Shown in pieces: positions 44,086 through 52,143 of a stretch of DNA of 64,000 nucleotides. The first letter of the stretch is position 1; every line of letters begins with the position of its first letter. The stretch lies in contig JANQSA010000009.1 in NCBI GenBank assembly GCA_028284285.1, positions 1 to 64,000 of the forward strand, read 5' to 3'. The notes beneath the pieces are model-generated. The model was given only the letters and a program-made list of their open reading frames with translations. It did not search any database and was not told the DNA's origin. A program made the translations under genes and the position numbers. This DNA is from Croceivirga sp. GTDB taxonomy: Bacteria; Bacteroidota; Bacteroidia; Flavobacteriales; Flavobacteriaceae.

Positions 44086-45428
44086 ATTTCAAAAAGATCT
44101 TTTAAAACAAAAGAAAAAAGCAAGTCTTTATTATATCGCTCAATAAGGACTTTTACGCGCTTACCTTCCCGCGCATTGAGCATTTGAAGCACTTCTTGCA
44201 GTTTATACTTGTGGATCTTTTTTCCATTTACCGCCAATATGACATCTCCTTCCTTTAGTCCTGCTTCTGCAGCCGGACTTCCCGCTCGTATACCGGAGAC
44301 CACAATTTCAGGAACCAAACTCAGCCGGGTCCTACTACCCATTAGGATCTGTACATTACCAAAAGACTTTTTATGCTCGGATATCACTACTCCCCGGGAA
44401 TCTGTAATCCTTTCAGAAATGTAGCGCACCCCATTGTGTTGCAGGTCCAATCCTGCAAGATTATATTGAAAAGGGATATTAAAATTGGCATTCTTTCTTA
44501 GTGTAATTTTGCTGTCCGGGTAGTCAAAAACCACATTAAAACGTTTTAACACCTCTCCCCCAACACTACCGTTTCTATTTCCCAAATCCTTGATAGCGCC
44601 AAAGGAATCGCGGTCAGGGAATGCCACTTTTGCTTCATCAAATCGGAAGCTACCAATCCGCATTCCCTTGAGTTTGGTACGCTTTCCAAAAATACTTCCA
44701 TTCAAGCCCGTCCCCAAAAAGTCTTCATAGCTCTTGTTCGGTATTTCAAGACCTTTTTCCGGATCCCGGAAAAGCCAAAGTGCATCACTACTTCCCGTGT
44801 CAACCAACAATTTAACCGGGGCCTCGGTATTATCGTTTTTGGTTACTGCACCCTCCACATAGGCTTTCTTATTAATAATGCTTAACGGCAGGGTTTCTGC
44901 CCTTTTTCCTTGTTTGTACCGATAGTCTTCCGGACGATATAATTTCAAAAATCGCTTGCTATAATTCGCCTCAACTACAAAGTCTTTAAATACATCATAG
45001 CCAATAATACCGTGAACCGGCATTCCCAAAGAGGTAGAAAAATTCAAATCCTTATCCAAAACAACATATAAGGATTGATTAAAACAGACTGCCTGACCCA
45101 CTTTAAAAGTGTTGTGTTCAGATTTCAGTGCCTCAATGGGATCACCTTCGCCAAGACCCCTTAGGAAAATCGTTGATACATCATTGATTTGGATCGAATC
45201 CTGGTTGGTAAGGTTGAAAAGAATAGGATTACCTACTCCGGTATCCAGTATAAATTTGAGCTTTGCCCCGTTCAATTCTACCGGAACCACCATAAGATTG
45301 TTCACCAGTTCAAATCGAATCTTTTCAAACTTTTTCTTGTTGGAAATGTGAAAATGCTGCCCGAAGCCCGATAGGGAAAAGGCAAAAAATAAGAGCAGCA
45401 AATATGTTTTTTTATAGGCCAGATACAC
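44070..45428 (-). CDS. Retropepsin-like aspartyl protease with C-terminal PDZ domain
   Basis: A 452-residue exported protein (hydrophobic residues about 9-20). Two Asp motifs are visible, F-I-L-D-T-G-V-G-N-P and L-L-V-D-T-G-S-S-D, each in a retropepsin-like half, followed by a PDZ domain (about residues 360-440; G-S-P-A-A-E-A-G-L-K-E-G-D-V-I-L-A-V-N-G-K). This architecture is widespread in Bacteroidetes; substrates are unknown. It is divergent from the aminotransferase gene. Confidence 0.9.
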   Translation of the reverse strand: MYLAYKKTYLLLLFFAFSLSGFGQHFHISNKKKFEKIRFELVNNLMVVPVELNGAKLKFILDTGVGNPILFNLTNQDSIQINDVSTIFLRGLGEGDPIEALKSEHNTFKVGQAVCFNQSLYVVLDKDLNFSTSLGMPVHGIIGYDVFKDFVVEANYSKRFLKLYRPEDYRYKQGKRAETLPLSIINKKAYVEGAVTKNDNTEAPVKLLVDTGSSDALWLFRDPEKGLEIPNKSYEDFLGTGLNGSIFGKRTKLKGMRIGSFRFDEAKVAFPDRDSFGAIKDLGNRNGSVGGEVLKRFNVVFDYPDSKITLRKNANFNIPFQYNLAGLDLQHNGVRYISERITDSRGVVISEHKKSFGNVQILMGSRTRLSLVPEIVVSGIRAGSPAAEAGLKEGDVILAVNGKKIHKYKLQEVLQMLNAREGKRVKVLIERYNKDLLFSFVLKDLFEIKRPQ

Positions 45429-45568
45429 TGTAAACGGTTTCTTATCTTTTAAAATAACAAATTTTTTGTTTTGAAAACGTTATTTTAACATTACATTGAT
45501 TTCAGGTGGGTAATTGCAAAGGTTGTTTTCTACGCTAGGTTTCACCATTTTTGCTTAAAGATTAGAGC

Positions 45569-46759
45569 ATGCCAAAAATTTCTTCCAGAGGGGCTACCAT
45601 GCCCCCCTCCCCTATACGAAAACTGGTCCCTTATGCGGAGGCGGCCAAAGAAAGAGGAGTTAAGGTTATCCACTTAAATATTGGTCAGCCCGACATCAAA
45701 ACCCCGAAAATAGCATTGGATGCCATAAAAAATGCCCGGATAGATGTACTGGCCTACAGCAGAACGGAGGGCTCCGAAGAATATCGCAAAAAAATTGCCG
45801 CCTACTATGGCAAACATGGCATGGCCATTTCTTCATCGAACATAATTGTTACTACAGGAGGTTCGGAGGCATTGTCCTTTACTATGGGAGCTATTCTTGA
45901 TCCTGAGGATGAAGTTATGATCCCGGAACCTTTTTATGCAAATTACAATGGTTTTGCCACTGCCAACAATGTCAATGTGATCCCTATTGTTTCTTCTATT
46001 GATACCAATTTTGCGCTTCCTCCTATTACAGCGTTTGAAAAACGAATTACTTCTAAGACCAAAGCCATATTGATTTGTAATCCGGGAAATCCTACCGGCT
46101 ATTTATACACTAAGGAGGAGATTCAACAACTGGCTGAATTGGCTAAAAAATACGATCTCTTTTTAGTGGCCGATGAAGTATATCGTGAATTTAGCTATGA
46201 TGGCAAAATGCATCATTCCGTTTTACGAGAAACCGGTATTGAACAGCATGCTATTGTAATAGATTCCGTTTCCAAACGCTACAGCATGTGTGGGGCACGG
46301 ATTGGATGTGTGGTAACCCGAAATGAAGCGGTACTTCAGGCGGTATTGAAGTTTGCCCAGGCAAGACTCTCCCCCCCCACTATGGCTCAAATTGCCAGTG
46401 AGGCTGCCCTGGAAACCCCACAAAGCTATTTTGATGAGGTAATTGAAGAATACGTTTCCAGGCGAGATCTTTTATTATCGGAACTGGAAAAAATTGATGG
46501 GGTAAAGATTGCCCGTCCCAGCGGGGCATTTTATTGTTTAGCAGAACTTCCTATACAGGATGCTGATCATTTTGCCCAATGGCTTTTGGAGCATTTTGAG
46601 GTGAATGGAGAAACTGTCATGGTAGCTCCGGCTGCAGGGTTTTATGCCACTCCAGGACTTGGAAAACAGCAAATCAGAATTGCCTACGTGTTGGAAAAGG
46701 AATCCTTAAAAAGAGCCGTTAATATCCTAAAAGCAGGATTGCTGCAGTATCCGGGTTAG
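45569..46759 (+). CDS. PLP-dependent aminotransferase, class I/II
   Basis: A 396-residue aminotransferase. The PLP Lys lies in D-S-V-S-K-R-Y-S-M-C-G-A-R-I-G; G-N-P-T-G-Y, A-D-E-V-Y-R-E-F and the C-terminal Arg region (Q-Q-I-R-I-A-Y-V) are typical of fold-type I aspartate/alanine/tyrosine transaminases. Substrate specificity is uncertain. The stop overlaps the GTG start of murB by one base, suggesting coupling. Confidence 0.92.
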   Translation: MPKISSRGATMPPSPIRKLVPYAEAAKERGVKVIHLNIGQPDIKTPKIALDAIKNARIDVLAYSRTEGSEEYRKKIAAYYGKHGMAISSSNIIVTTGGSEALSFTMGAILDPEDEVMIPEPFYANYNGFATANNVNVIPIVSSIDTNFALPPITAFEKRITSKTKAILICNPGNPTGYLYTKEEIQQLAELAKKYDLFLVADEVYREFSYDGKMHHSVLRETGIEQHAIVIDSVSKRYSMCGARIGCVVTRNEAVLQAVLKFAQARLSPPTMAQIASEAALETPQSYFDEVIEEYVSRRDLLLSELEKIDGVKIARPSGAFYCLAELPIQDADHFAQWLLEHFEVNGETVMVAPAAGFYATPGLGKQQIRIAYVLEKESLKRAVNILKAGLLQYPG

Positions 46760-47775
46760 TGGAAATTCTAGAGAACATATCCCTCAAGGCGTACAATACC
46801 TTTGGTATAGACGTAAAAGCCAGGCACTTTATTGAGGTTACCAGTGTATTACAATTGCAAAAACTGCTTCAACTATCTGCCTTTCCTACCCGATTTGTAT
46901 TAAGTGGAGGCAGTAATATCCTGTTAACCCAGGACCTGGAGGATCTTGTGCTTTACATTAACTTAAAGGGAATTACGGTAGTAGATGAGGACGAAGCATC
47001 GGTTACCCTAAAGGTCATGGCCGGCGAAAATTGGCACAAGTTAGTGCTATGGACTTTAGAAAGAGATTACGGTGGCCTTGAAAACCTCTCATTAATCCCC
47101 GGAAATACGGGAACAGCACCCATACAAAACATAGGAGCATATGGAGTGGAGCTAAAAGATGTATTTGTTGGGTGCGAGGCTATGAATATCCAAAGTCAGG
47201 AGCTGAAGGATTTTTCCAAAGAAGACTGTCAATTTGGATATAGGGATTCTATTTTTAAAAATAAGGCAAAAGGAAAATACATCATTAGCTCGGTAAGATT
47301 GAAACTTACCAAAAGAAACCATAAGCTCCATACTTTCTATGGTGCCATTGAAAATGAATTAAGGGAAATGGGGATAGTAACCCCTAAAATCCAAGATGTT
47401 GCCAATGCCGTAATTGCAATTCGTCAAAGAAAGTTGCCCGACCCAACTTTTCTTGGCAATAGCGGGAGCTTTTTCAAGAATCCCACAGTATCCGGGAAAG
47501 TGTTTGAATCCTTGTACAAACGTTATCCTGAAATGCCATTTTATAAACTGGAGGAGAATCGCTTCAAGATACCTGCCGGCTGGCTTATAGAACAATGTGG
47601 TTTTAGGGGAAAACGTATAGGTGACGCGGGGGTTCATCAAAAGCAAGCTTTGGTTTTGGTAAACTACGGGAATGCCAGCGGAATGGAAATTTTGAACCTT
47701 GCGATAGCTATTCAAAAAGCGGTAAAAGCCAAGTTTGGAATTGAATTATATCCAGAAGTGAATATCATAAAATAA
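46759..47775 (+). CDS. murB: UDP-N-acetylenolpyruvoylglucosamine reductase
   Basis: A 338-residue FAD enzyme of peptidoglycan synthesis. Visible motifs are L-S-G-G-S-N-I-L-L, P-G-N-T-G-T-A-P-I-Q-N-I-G-A-Y-G, Y-R-D-S-I-F-K, the catalytic Ser in G-N-S-G-S-F-F-K-N-P and the Glu in P-E-V-N-I-I. It belongs to the type with an inserted Tyr loop, like E. coli. The start is GTG, sharing its first base with the TAG of the aminotransferase gene. Confidence 0.95.
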   Translation: MEILENISLKAYNTFGIDVKARHFIEVTSVLQLQKLLQLSAFPTRFVLSGGSNILLTQDLEDLVLYINLKGITVVDEDEASVTLKVMAGENWHKLVLWTLERDYGGLENLSLIPGNTGTAPIQNIGAYGVELKDVFVGCEAMNIQSQELKDFSKEDCQFGYRDSIFKNKAKGKYIISSVRLKLTKRNHKLHTFYGAIENELREMGIVTPKIQDVANAVIAIRQRKLPDPTFLGNSGSFFKNPTVSGKVFESLYKRYPEMPFYKLEENRFKIPAGWLIEQCGFRGKRIGDAGVHQKQALVLVNYGNASGMEILNLAIAIQKAVKAKFGIELYPEVNIIK

Positions 47776-47806
47776 CCCCGGATGCTAGAACGCGATCCAG
47801 GGTTAT
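47772..47806 (+). terminator. Hairpin at the end of murB
   Basis: ATAACCC-c-GGAT pairs with ATCC-a-GGGTTAT with one internal mismatch; the murB stop codon lies in the 5' arm. There is no T-run, so it may be a weak or factor-assisted terminator or a 3'-end stabiliser. Confidence 0.45.
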
Positions 47807-47966
47807 ACCAAACCAAACTAACCAAACTTTTGTGGTGCAAATCTTCTTATCTTTTACGCTTAATCCTCTGCTGTAATAATCAATTTCATACTTTAGCGTT
47901 ATTGGATATACGGTGAAATATCCGATTTGGATCATTGCCCTGAATTTTATCCTTTTTTCACCTCTT

Positions 47967-48530
47967 ATGAGCACTTTACTTGAAAAACACATTGTTGAGT
48001 TATTGCAAGAACGAGACGAAAAAGCGATCTCGCTACTGTATGATCATTACTCAGACACCCTATACGGGGTGGCCTACAAAGTGGTAAAAGACGAGGATAT
48101 GGCTCAGGACGTGGTACAAGAGAGTTTTATAAAAATCTGGAAAAAATCGGATTCTTATGATCCCACCAAAGCCAAATTGTTTACCTGGTTGTTCCGAATT
48201 ACCAGAAATACGGCTATAGACAAACTTAGGAGTGTAAACACCAAAACAGACAAGGAAATCCAAATAGACGTTTCGGACGTATATAATCTTGGCGAACAGT
48301 CCATAAAGCCTGAGTTTCTTGATATCAAAGAAAACCTTGAAAAAATAGAATCCAAATATAGAATAGTGCTTGAGGCACTTTTTTTCGAGGGAATGACACA
48401 ACAAGAGGCTAGTGAAGAACTGGATATCCCTCTGGGTACCATAAAATCCAGGCTAAAGATAGGACTCCGGGAAATGCGGAAAATTTATGGGATGATCGCC
48501 GTACTATTACTTCTAAATATAGCAATATGA
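47967..48530 (+). CDS. ECF sigma factor (sigma-70 family)
   Basis: A 187-residue sigma factor with region 2 (Y-D-H-Y-S-D-T-L-Y-G-V-A...D-V-V-Q-E-S-F-I-K-I-W) and region 4 (F-F-E-G-M-T-Q-Q-E-A-S-E-E-L-D-I-P-L-G-T-I-K-S-R-L). The hydrophobic C-terminal end is unusual. The ATG at 47967 is preferred over an upstream GTG at 47913, which would add a non-family N-terminal extension. It overlaps the anti-sigma gene by four bases (ATGA). Confidence 0.9.
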   Translation: MSTLLEKHIVELLQERDEKAISLLYDHYSDTLYGVAYKVVKDEDMAQDVVQESFIKIWKKSDSYDPTKAKLFTWLFRITRNTAIDKLRSVNTKTDKEIQIDVSDVYNLGEQSIKPEFLDIKENLEKIESKYRIVLEALFFEGMTQQEASEELDIPLGTIKSRLKIGLREMRKIYGMIAVLLLLNIAI

Positions 48531-49285
48531 AGGAAAAAATACGCATATTCTTAGATAGTGACCTTCTGGAGAAATATCTTATAGGAGATACTTCTACCGA
48601 AGAAGCCTTAAGGGTGGAACGCTATATAGCTATGTATCCCGAAGTACGTGAAGCCTATAACGAACTTCAGGAAAATCTGGAGGCGTTTGCCAAACTTCAT
48701 GCCCTTAAAGCACCGGAAGGCTTAAAGGAAAGGATCCTTCTTAAAATTCGCATGGAGCGGAAACAAAACAATAAGTTTTACAAATACGCGGTAGCAGCAA
48801 GTATAGCCGCAATGATTTTTGCCGGATCCGCCTATTTCTTCTATGACCAAAATAAGAGTCTCCAGGAAGAAAATGTTATTGTAAACAACAAGATCAAGAA
48901 CCTGGAGATGGATATGAAGGTGCAGTTAGAGGATTTGAGGAACCAGTATATTGTGTTGAATAATCCCAATACCAAAAGATACGCAGTAAAAGGTAACAGA
49001 AAAGCAAAAGAATTGAAAGCGGTGGCCTACATTAACCCGGTAAAAAAATTGTCTTATATCAATGTAAGCCACTTACCACAATTACCTGAAGATCAATGTT
49101 ATCAAATGTGGGCAGAAGTTAATGGAGAATTGGTCAACCTGGGAGTGATCAAGCAATTTGAGGACAAGGAAAAGTTGCTGGCTTTACCGTATGGCGATAA
49201 TGCCATTGGCTACATTACCATTGAGCCCAGTGGGGGGAATGAAACCCCTTCCGTCCAAAATATTGTGGCCAACATTAACTACTGA
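48527..49285 (+). CDS. Anti-sigma factor, RskA-like
   Basis: A 252-residue protein. Its cytoplasmic N-terminal part (L-L-E-K-Y-L-I-G-D-T-S-T-E-E-A-L-R-V-E-R-Y) is of the kind that sequesters ECF sigma factors, followed by one transmembrane helix (about residues 84-102), a coiled coil, and a periplasmic RskA C-terminal domain (Q-C-Y-Q-M-W-A-E-V-N-G...). No zinc-binding HxxxCxxC is seen, so it is not a ZAS anti-sigma factor. Translation is coupled to the sigma gene. Confidence 0.85.
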   Translation: MKEKIRIFLDSDLLEKYLIGDTSTEEALRVERYIAMYPEVREAYNELQENLEAFAKLHALKAPEGLKERILLKIRMERKQNNKFYKYAVAASIAAMIFAGSAYFFYDQNKSLQEENVIVNNKIKNLEMDMKVQLEDLRNQYIVLNNPNTKRYAVKGNRKAKELKAVAYINPVKKLSYINVSHLPQLPEDQCYQMWAEVNGELVNLGVIKQFEDKEKLLALPYGDNAIGYITIEPSGGNETPSVQNIVANINY

Positions 49286-49332
49286 TTTCGCTAAATATGT
49301 TTTAAAACCCGCAGATTTCCTCTATGGTTTTG

Positions 49333-49340
49333 TAATTTTG
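49333..49340 (+). promoter_or_regulatory. Putative -7 element for the small Cys-rich protein
   Basis: TAATTTTG fits TAnnTTTG, 14 bases before the ATG at 49355. No clear -33 TTG is present. Confidence 0.45.
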
Positions 49341-49354
49341 TACAAAGGGACAGT

Positions 49355-49555
49355 ATGAAGCTAGTATTGCTTACAGTAGGAATTTTGGCAGTGGCCATTG
49401 CAGGTATTACAATTAAATTATGGGCTAAAAAAGATGGTAAGTTTGCTGGAACCTGTGCCAGCCAAAGCCCTTTCCTAAACAAAAACGGAGAAGCCTGTGG
49501 CTATTGCGGAAAACTTCCTACAGAGCAAGATTGCAAAAGAGATGCCGTAGCCTAA
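49355..49555 (+). CDS. Small membrane-anchored Cys-rich protein
   Basis: A 66-residue protein with one N-terminal hydrophobic helix (about residues 2-22) and a short exposed tail containing four Cys: G-T-C-A-S-Q, then E-A-C-G-Y-C-G-K and Q-D-C-K-R. The four Cys could bind metal or form disulfides. I recall similar short flavobacterial proteins annotated only as 'membrane or secreted protein'; no function is known. It sits between two sigma-factor modules, with a likely own promoter. Confidence 0.75.
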   Translation: MKLVLLTVGILAVAIAGITIKLWAKKDGKFAGTCASQSPFLNKNGEACGYCGKLPTEQDCKRDAVA

Positions 49556-49588
49556 AATGCGGTAATCTGGTCTCTAAAATCCGCCTTT

Positions 49589-50152
49589 TTGAAGAACGTT
49601 CAAATACAGCTACAGGACATTATTGCCAGTGCAAAACAGGGCAATCAAATTGCTTTTAGTCAGCTTTTGGATAGATTTTGGACGGATGTTTATGGTTTTC
49701 AGCTAGCACGCACAAAGAATGAGAACGACGCCGAAGATATCACCATACAGACTTTTGCCAGGGCTTTTGACAAAATTGACACCTATGATCCTTCTTATAG
49801 TTTTGGAACATGGTTGTTGACTATTTCCAAAAATCTTCATGTGGACCTTCTCCGAAAACGAAAGAAGAATGTTCTTGACGAAAGCGATACAGGTAAGTCG
49901 GAAGAAGTGAACAAGGTTTTGGATGACAGTCCAACCGCGGAAGATGCCCTGATCACAGAACAAAATTTAGCCTCATTGCTTTCCGATATCAAAAAATTAA
50001 AACCCCATTATCAAAAAGTCCTGAACCTGAGATATTTCAATGAAATGAGTTATGCTGAAATAGCCAACCAACTCAACGAACCGGTTAACAACATCAAAGT
50101 TAAACTCCTGCGGGCAAAAAAATTGTTGGCTACTATTATTACCAATAAATAG
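49589..50152 (+). CDS. ECF sigma factor (sigma-70 family)
   Basis: A 187-residue sigma factor. Region 2 shows L-D-R-F-W-T-D-V-Y-G-F-Q...D-I-T-I-Q-T-F-A-R-A-F and region 4 L-R-Y-F-N-E-M-S-Y-A-E-I-A-N-Q-L-N-E-P-V. The start is TTG at 49589 (TTG-AAG-AAC-GTT); no ATG fits. It lies 33 bases behind the small Cys-rich gene. It has no obvious anti-sigma partner of its own here. Confidence 0.87.
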   Translation: MKNVQIQLQDIIASAKQGNQIAFSQLLDRFWTDVYGFQLARTKNENDAEDITIQTFARAFDKIDTYDPSYSFGTWLLTISKNLHVDLLRKRKKNVLDESDTGKSEEVNKVLDDSPTAEDALITEQNLASLLSDIKKLKPHYQKVLNLRYFNEMSYAEIANQLNEPVNNIKVKLLRAKKLLATIITNK

Positions 50153-50190
50153 CCCCATTGGATACTACCGGTCTTCCGATTACCATTTCT

Positions 50191-50198
50191 TATATTTG
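50191..50198 (+). promoter_or_regulatory. Putative -7 element for lipA
   Basis: TATATTTG is a perfect TAnnTTTG box 18 bases ahead of the lipA ATG. The -33 region lacks a clear TTG. Confidence 0.5.
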
Positions 50199-50215
50199 TA
50201 GTTTAAAAAATTGAT

Positions 50216-51094
50216 ATGTCCGAAGCTGTTGCAGAACATGTTATTCCACCCACCAAAAGCAAACCAAAATGGTTAAGGGTCAAATTACCAACAGGTAAAA
50301 AATATACCCAGCTCCGAGGATTGGTGGATAAATACAATTTACACACCATCTGTACTTCAGGAAGTTGCCCCAATATGGGAGAATGTTGGGGAGAAGGTAC
50401 GGCTACGTTTATGATTCTGGGAAACATTTGTACACGTTCCTGTGGTTTCTGCGGGGTAAAGACGGGAAGGCCTGAAAGTGTGGATTGGGAGGAACCGGAA
50501 AAAGTGGCACGTTCCATAAAAATAATGCAAATAAAGCATGCCGTGTTAACCTCTGTGGATCGGGACGATTTAAAGGACATGGGATCAATTATTTGGTCTG
50601 AAACAGTGAAAGCGGTACGAAGGATGAATCCGGATACCACTCTCGAAACGCTTATCCCTGATTTCCAGGGAATTGAAACCCATTTAGACCGAATTTTATC
50701 GGTGTCTCCCGAGGTGATCTCCCATAATATGGAGACGGTAAAGCGATTGACCCGTGAAGTCCGTATTCAAGCCAAGTATGAGCGCAGCCTTGGGGTACTG
50801 AAATATTTAAAAGATAATGGTGCAAGGCGCACCAAATCAGGCATTATGCTCGGTTTGGGCGAAAAAGAAGAAGAAGTAGTACAGACCATGGAGGATTTGA
50901 GAAAGGTAAATGTAGATGTGATCACTATTGGACAATATCTTCAACCTTCCAAAAAACATTTACCGGTAAAAGCGTTCATTTTGCCCGAACAATTTAAAAA
51001 GTATGAGGAATTTGGATTACAAATGGGCTTCCGCCATGTGGAGAGTGGTGCATTGGTACGATCCTCCTATAAAGCGCACAAGCATATTGATTGA
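50216..51094 (+). CDS. lipA: Lipoyl synthase
   Basis: A 292-residue radical SAM enzyme inserting sulfur into octanoyl groups. The auxiliary-cluster cysteines are in [12 protein letters not shown] and the radical SAM CxxxCxxC in C-T-R-S-C-G-F-C. The C-terminal R-S-S-Y motif, which ligates the auxiliary cluster, is present. lipB is not in the window. gap follows 38 bases later. Confidence 0.97.
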   Translation: MSEAVAEHVIPPTKSKPKWLRVKLPTGKKYTQLRGLVDKYNLHTICTSGSCPNMGECWGEGTATFMILGNICTRSCGFCGVKTGRPESVDWEEPEKVARSIKIMQIKHAVLTSVDRDDLKDMGSIIWSETVKAVRRMNPDTTLETLIPDFQGIETHLDRILSVSPEVISHNMETVKRLTREVRIQAKYERSLGVLKYLKDNGARRTKSGIMLGLGEKEEEVVQTMEDLRKVNVDVITIGQYLQPSKKHLPVKAFILPEQFKKYEEFGLQMGFRHVESGALVRSSYKAHKHID

Positions 51095-51132
51095 AGCACC
51101 TTCATGGCTGCTGTCTAAATTCTCATAATCCC

Positions 51133-52143
51133 ATGAGAAACGTAAAGATAGGCATCAATGGTTTTGGTAGAATTGGCCGTACTTTTTTTCGTCTGCTGGC
51201 CAACTATCCTGAACTACAGATTGCAGCAATAAATGACCTGGCTGGGGCAAAGACATTAGCACATCTATTAAAATACGACAGTATTCATGGAATTTTTAAC
51301 CAGGAGATTACCGCAGCGCCTGGCTATATTCGATACAAGGATAGACAAATCCCGGTGATGAATGCACAACACCCCTCCGAAATTCCCTGGTCAGCGCATG
51401 GGGTAGATATCGTACTGGAAGCCACAGGAAGATTTAAAAAACGTAGTGATCTGGAAGCGCATATTACGCAAGGTGCCAAAAAAGTAATCCTGGCCGTACC
51501 CCCGGAGGATGACACTATAAAAATGGTAGTTTTTGGAGTAAATGAGGCTATTTTAGACCCAAAAGACGATATTATTTCCAACGCCTCCTGTACCACCAAC
51601 AATGCAGCGCCCATGATAAAAGTGGTCCATGAGTTATGCGGTATTGAACAAGCCTATATCACCACAGTGCACTCCTATACCTCTGATCAAAGCCTACATG
51701 ACCGGCCACACGCGGATTTGAGAAGGTCACGCGCAGCAGCTTTATCCATTATCCCCACTACAACCGGGGCGGCCAAAGCCCTTACTAAAATATTCCCAGA
51801 TCTTGCTAGTGTCATTGGAGGATGCGGAATTCGTGTACCTGTACCTAATGGTTCCCTTACCGATATTACGTTTAATGTAAAGCAAGAAACCTCTATTGAA
51901 GAGATAAATAGCACTTTTAAAGCAATTTCGGAAAGTGGATTAAAAAATGTACTTTACTATACTGATGCCCCGATAGTATCGATGGATATAAACAATAGTT
52001 GTTATTCTTGTACGTTTGATTCCCAGATGACTTCGGTAATTGGAAAAATGGTAAAAGTCATCGGTTGGTATGATAACGAGACAGGGTACTGTTCAAGAAT
52101 AATTGATATTATAGCGCTACTTTTAAACAAAAAATACCTTTGA
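51133..52143 (+). CDS. gap: Glyceraldehyde-3-phosphate dehydrogenase
   Basis: A 336-residue enzyme. The Rossmann start K-I-G-I-N-G-F-G-R-I-G-R, the catalytic Cys in S-N-A-S-C-T-T-N-N, and the His in T-T-V-H-S-Y-T are intact; the usual S-C-T-T-N-C-L-A-P reads T-T-N-N-A-A-P. The ATG at 51133 gives the standard N-terminus. The last bases overlap the TTG start of a hybrid kinase (TTGA), an unusual coupling. Confidence 0.95.
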   Translation: MRNVKIGINGFGRIGRTFFRLLANYPELQIAAINDLAGAKTLAHLLKYDSIHGIFNQEITAAPGYIRYKDRQIPVMNAQHPSEIPWSAHGVDIVLEATGRFKKRSDLEAHITQGAKKVILAVPPEDDTIKMVVFGVNEAILDPKDDIISNASCTTNNAAPMIKVVHELCGIEQAYITTVHSYTSDQSLHDRPHADLRRSRAAALSIIPTTTGAAKALTKIFPDLASVIGGCGIRVPVPNGSLTDITFNVKQETSIEEINSTFKAISESGLKNVLYYTDAPIVSMDINNSCYSCTFDSQMTSVIGKMVKVIGWYDNETGYCSRIIDIIALLLNKKYL

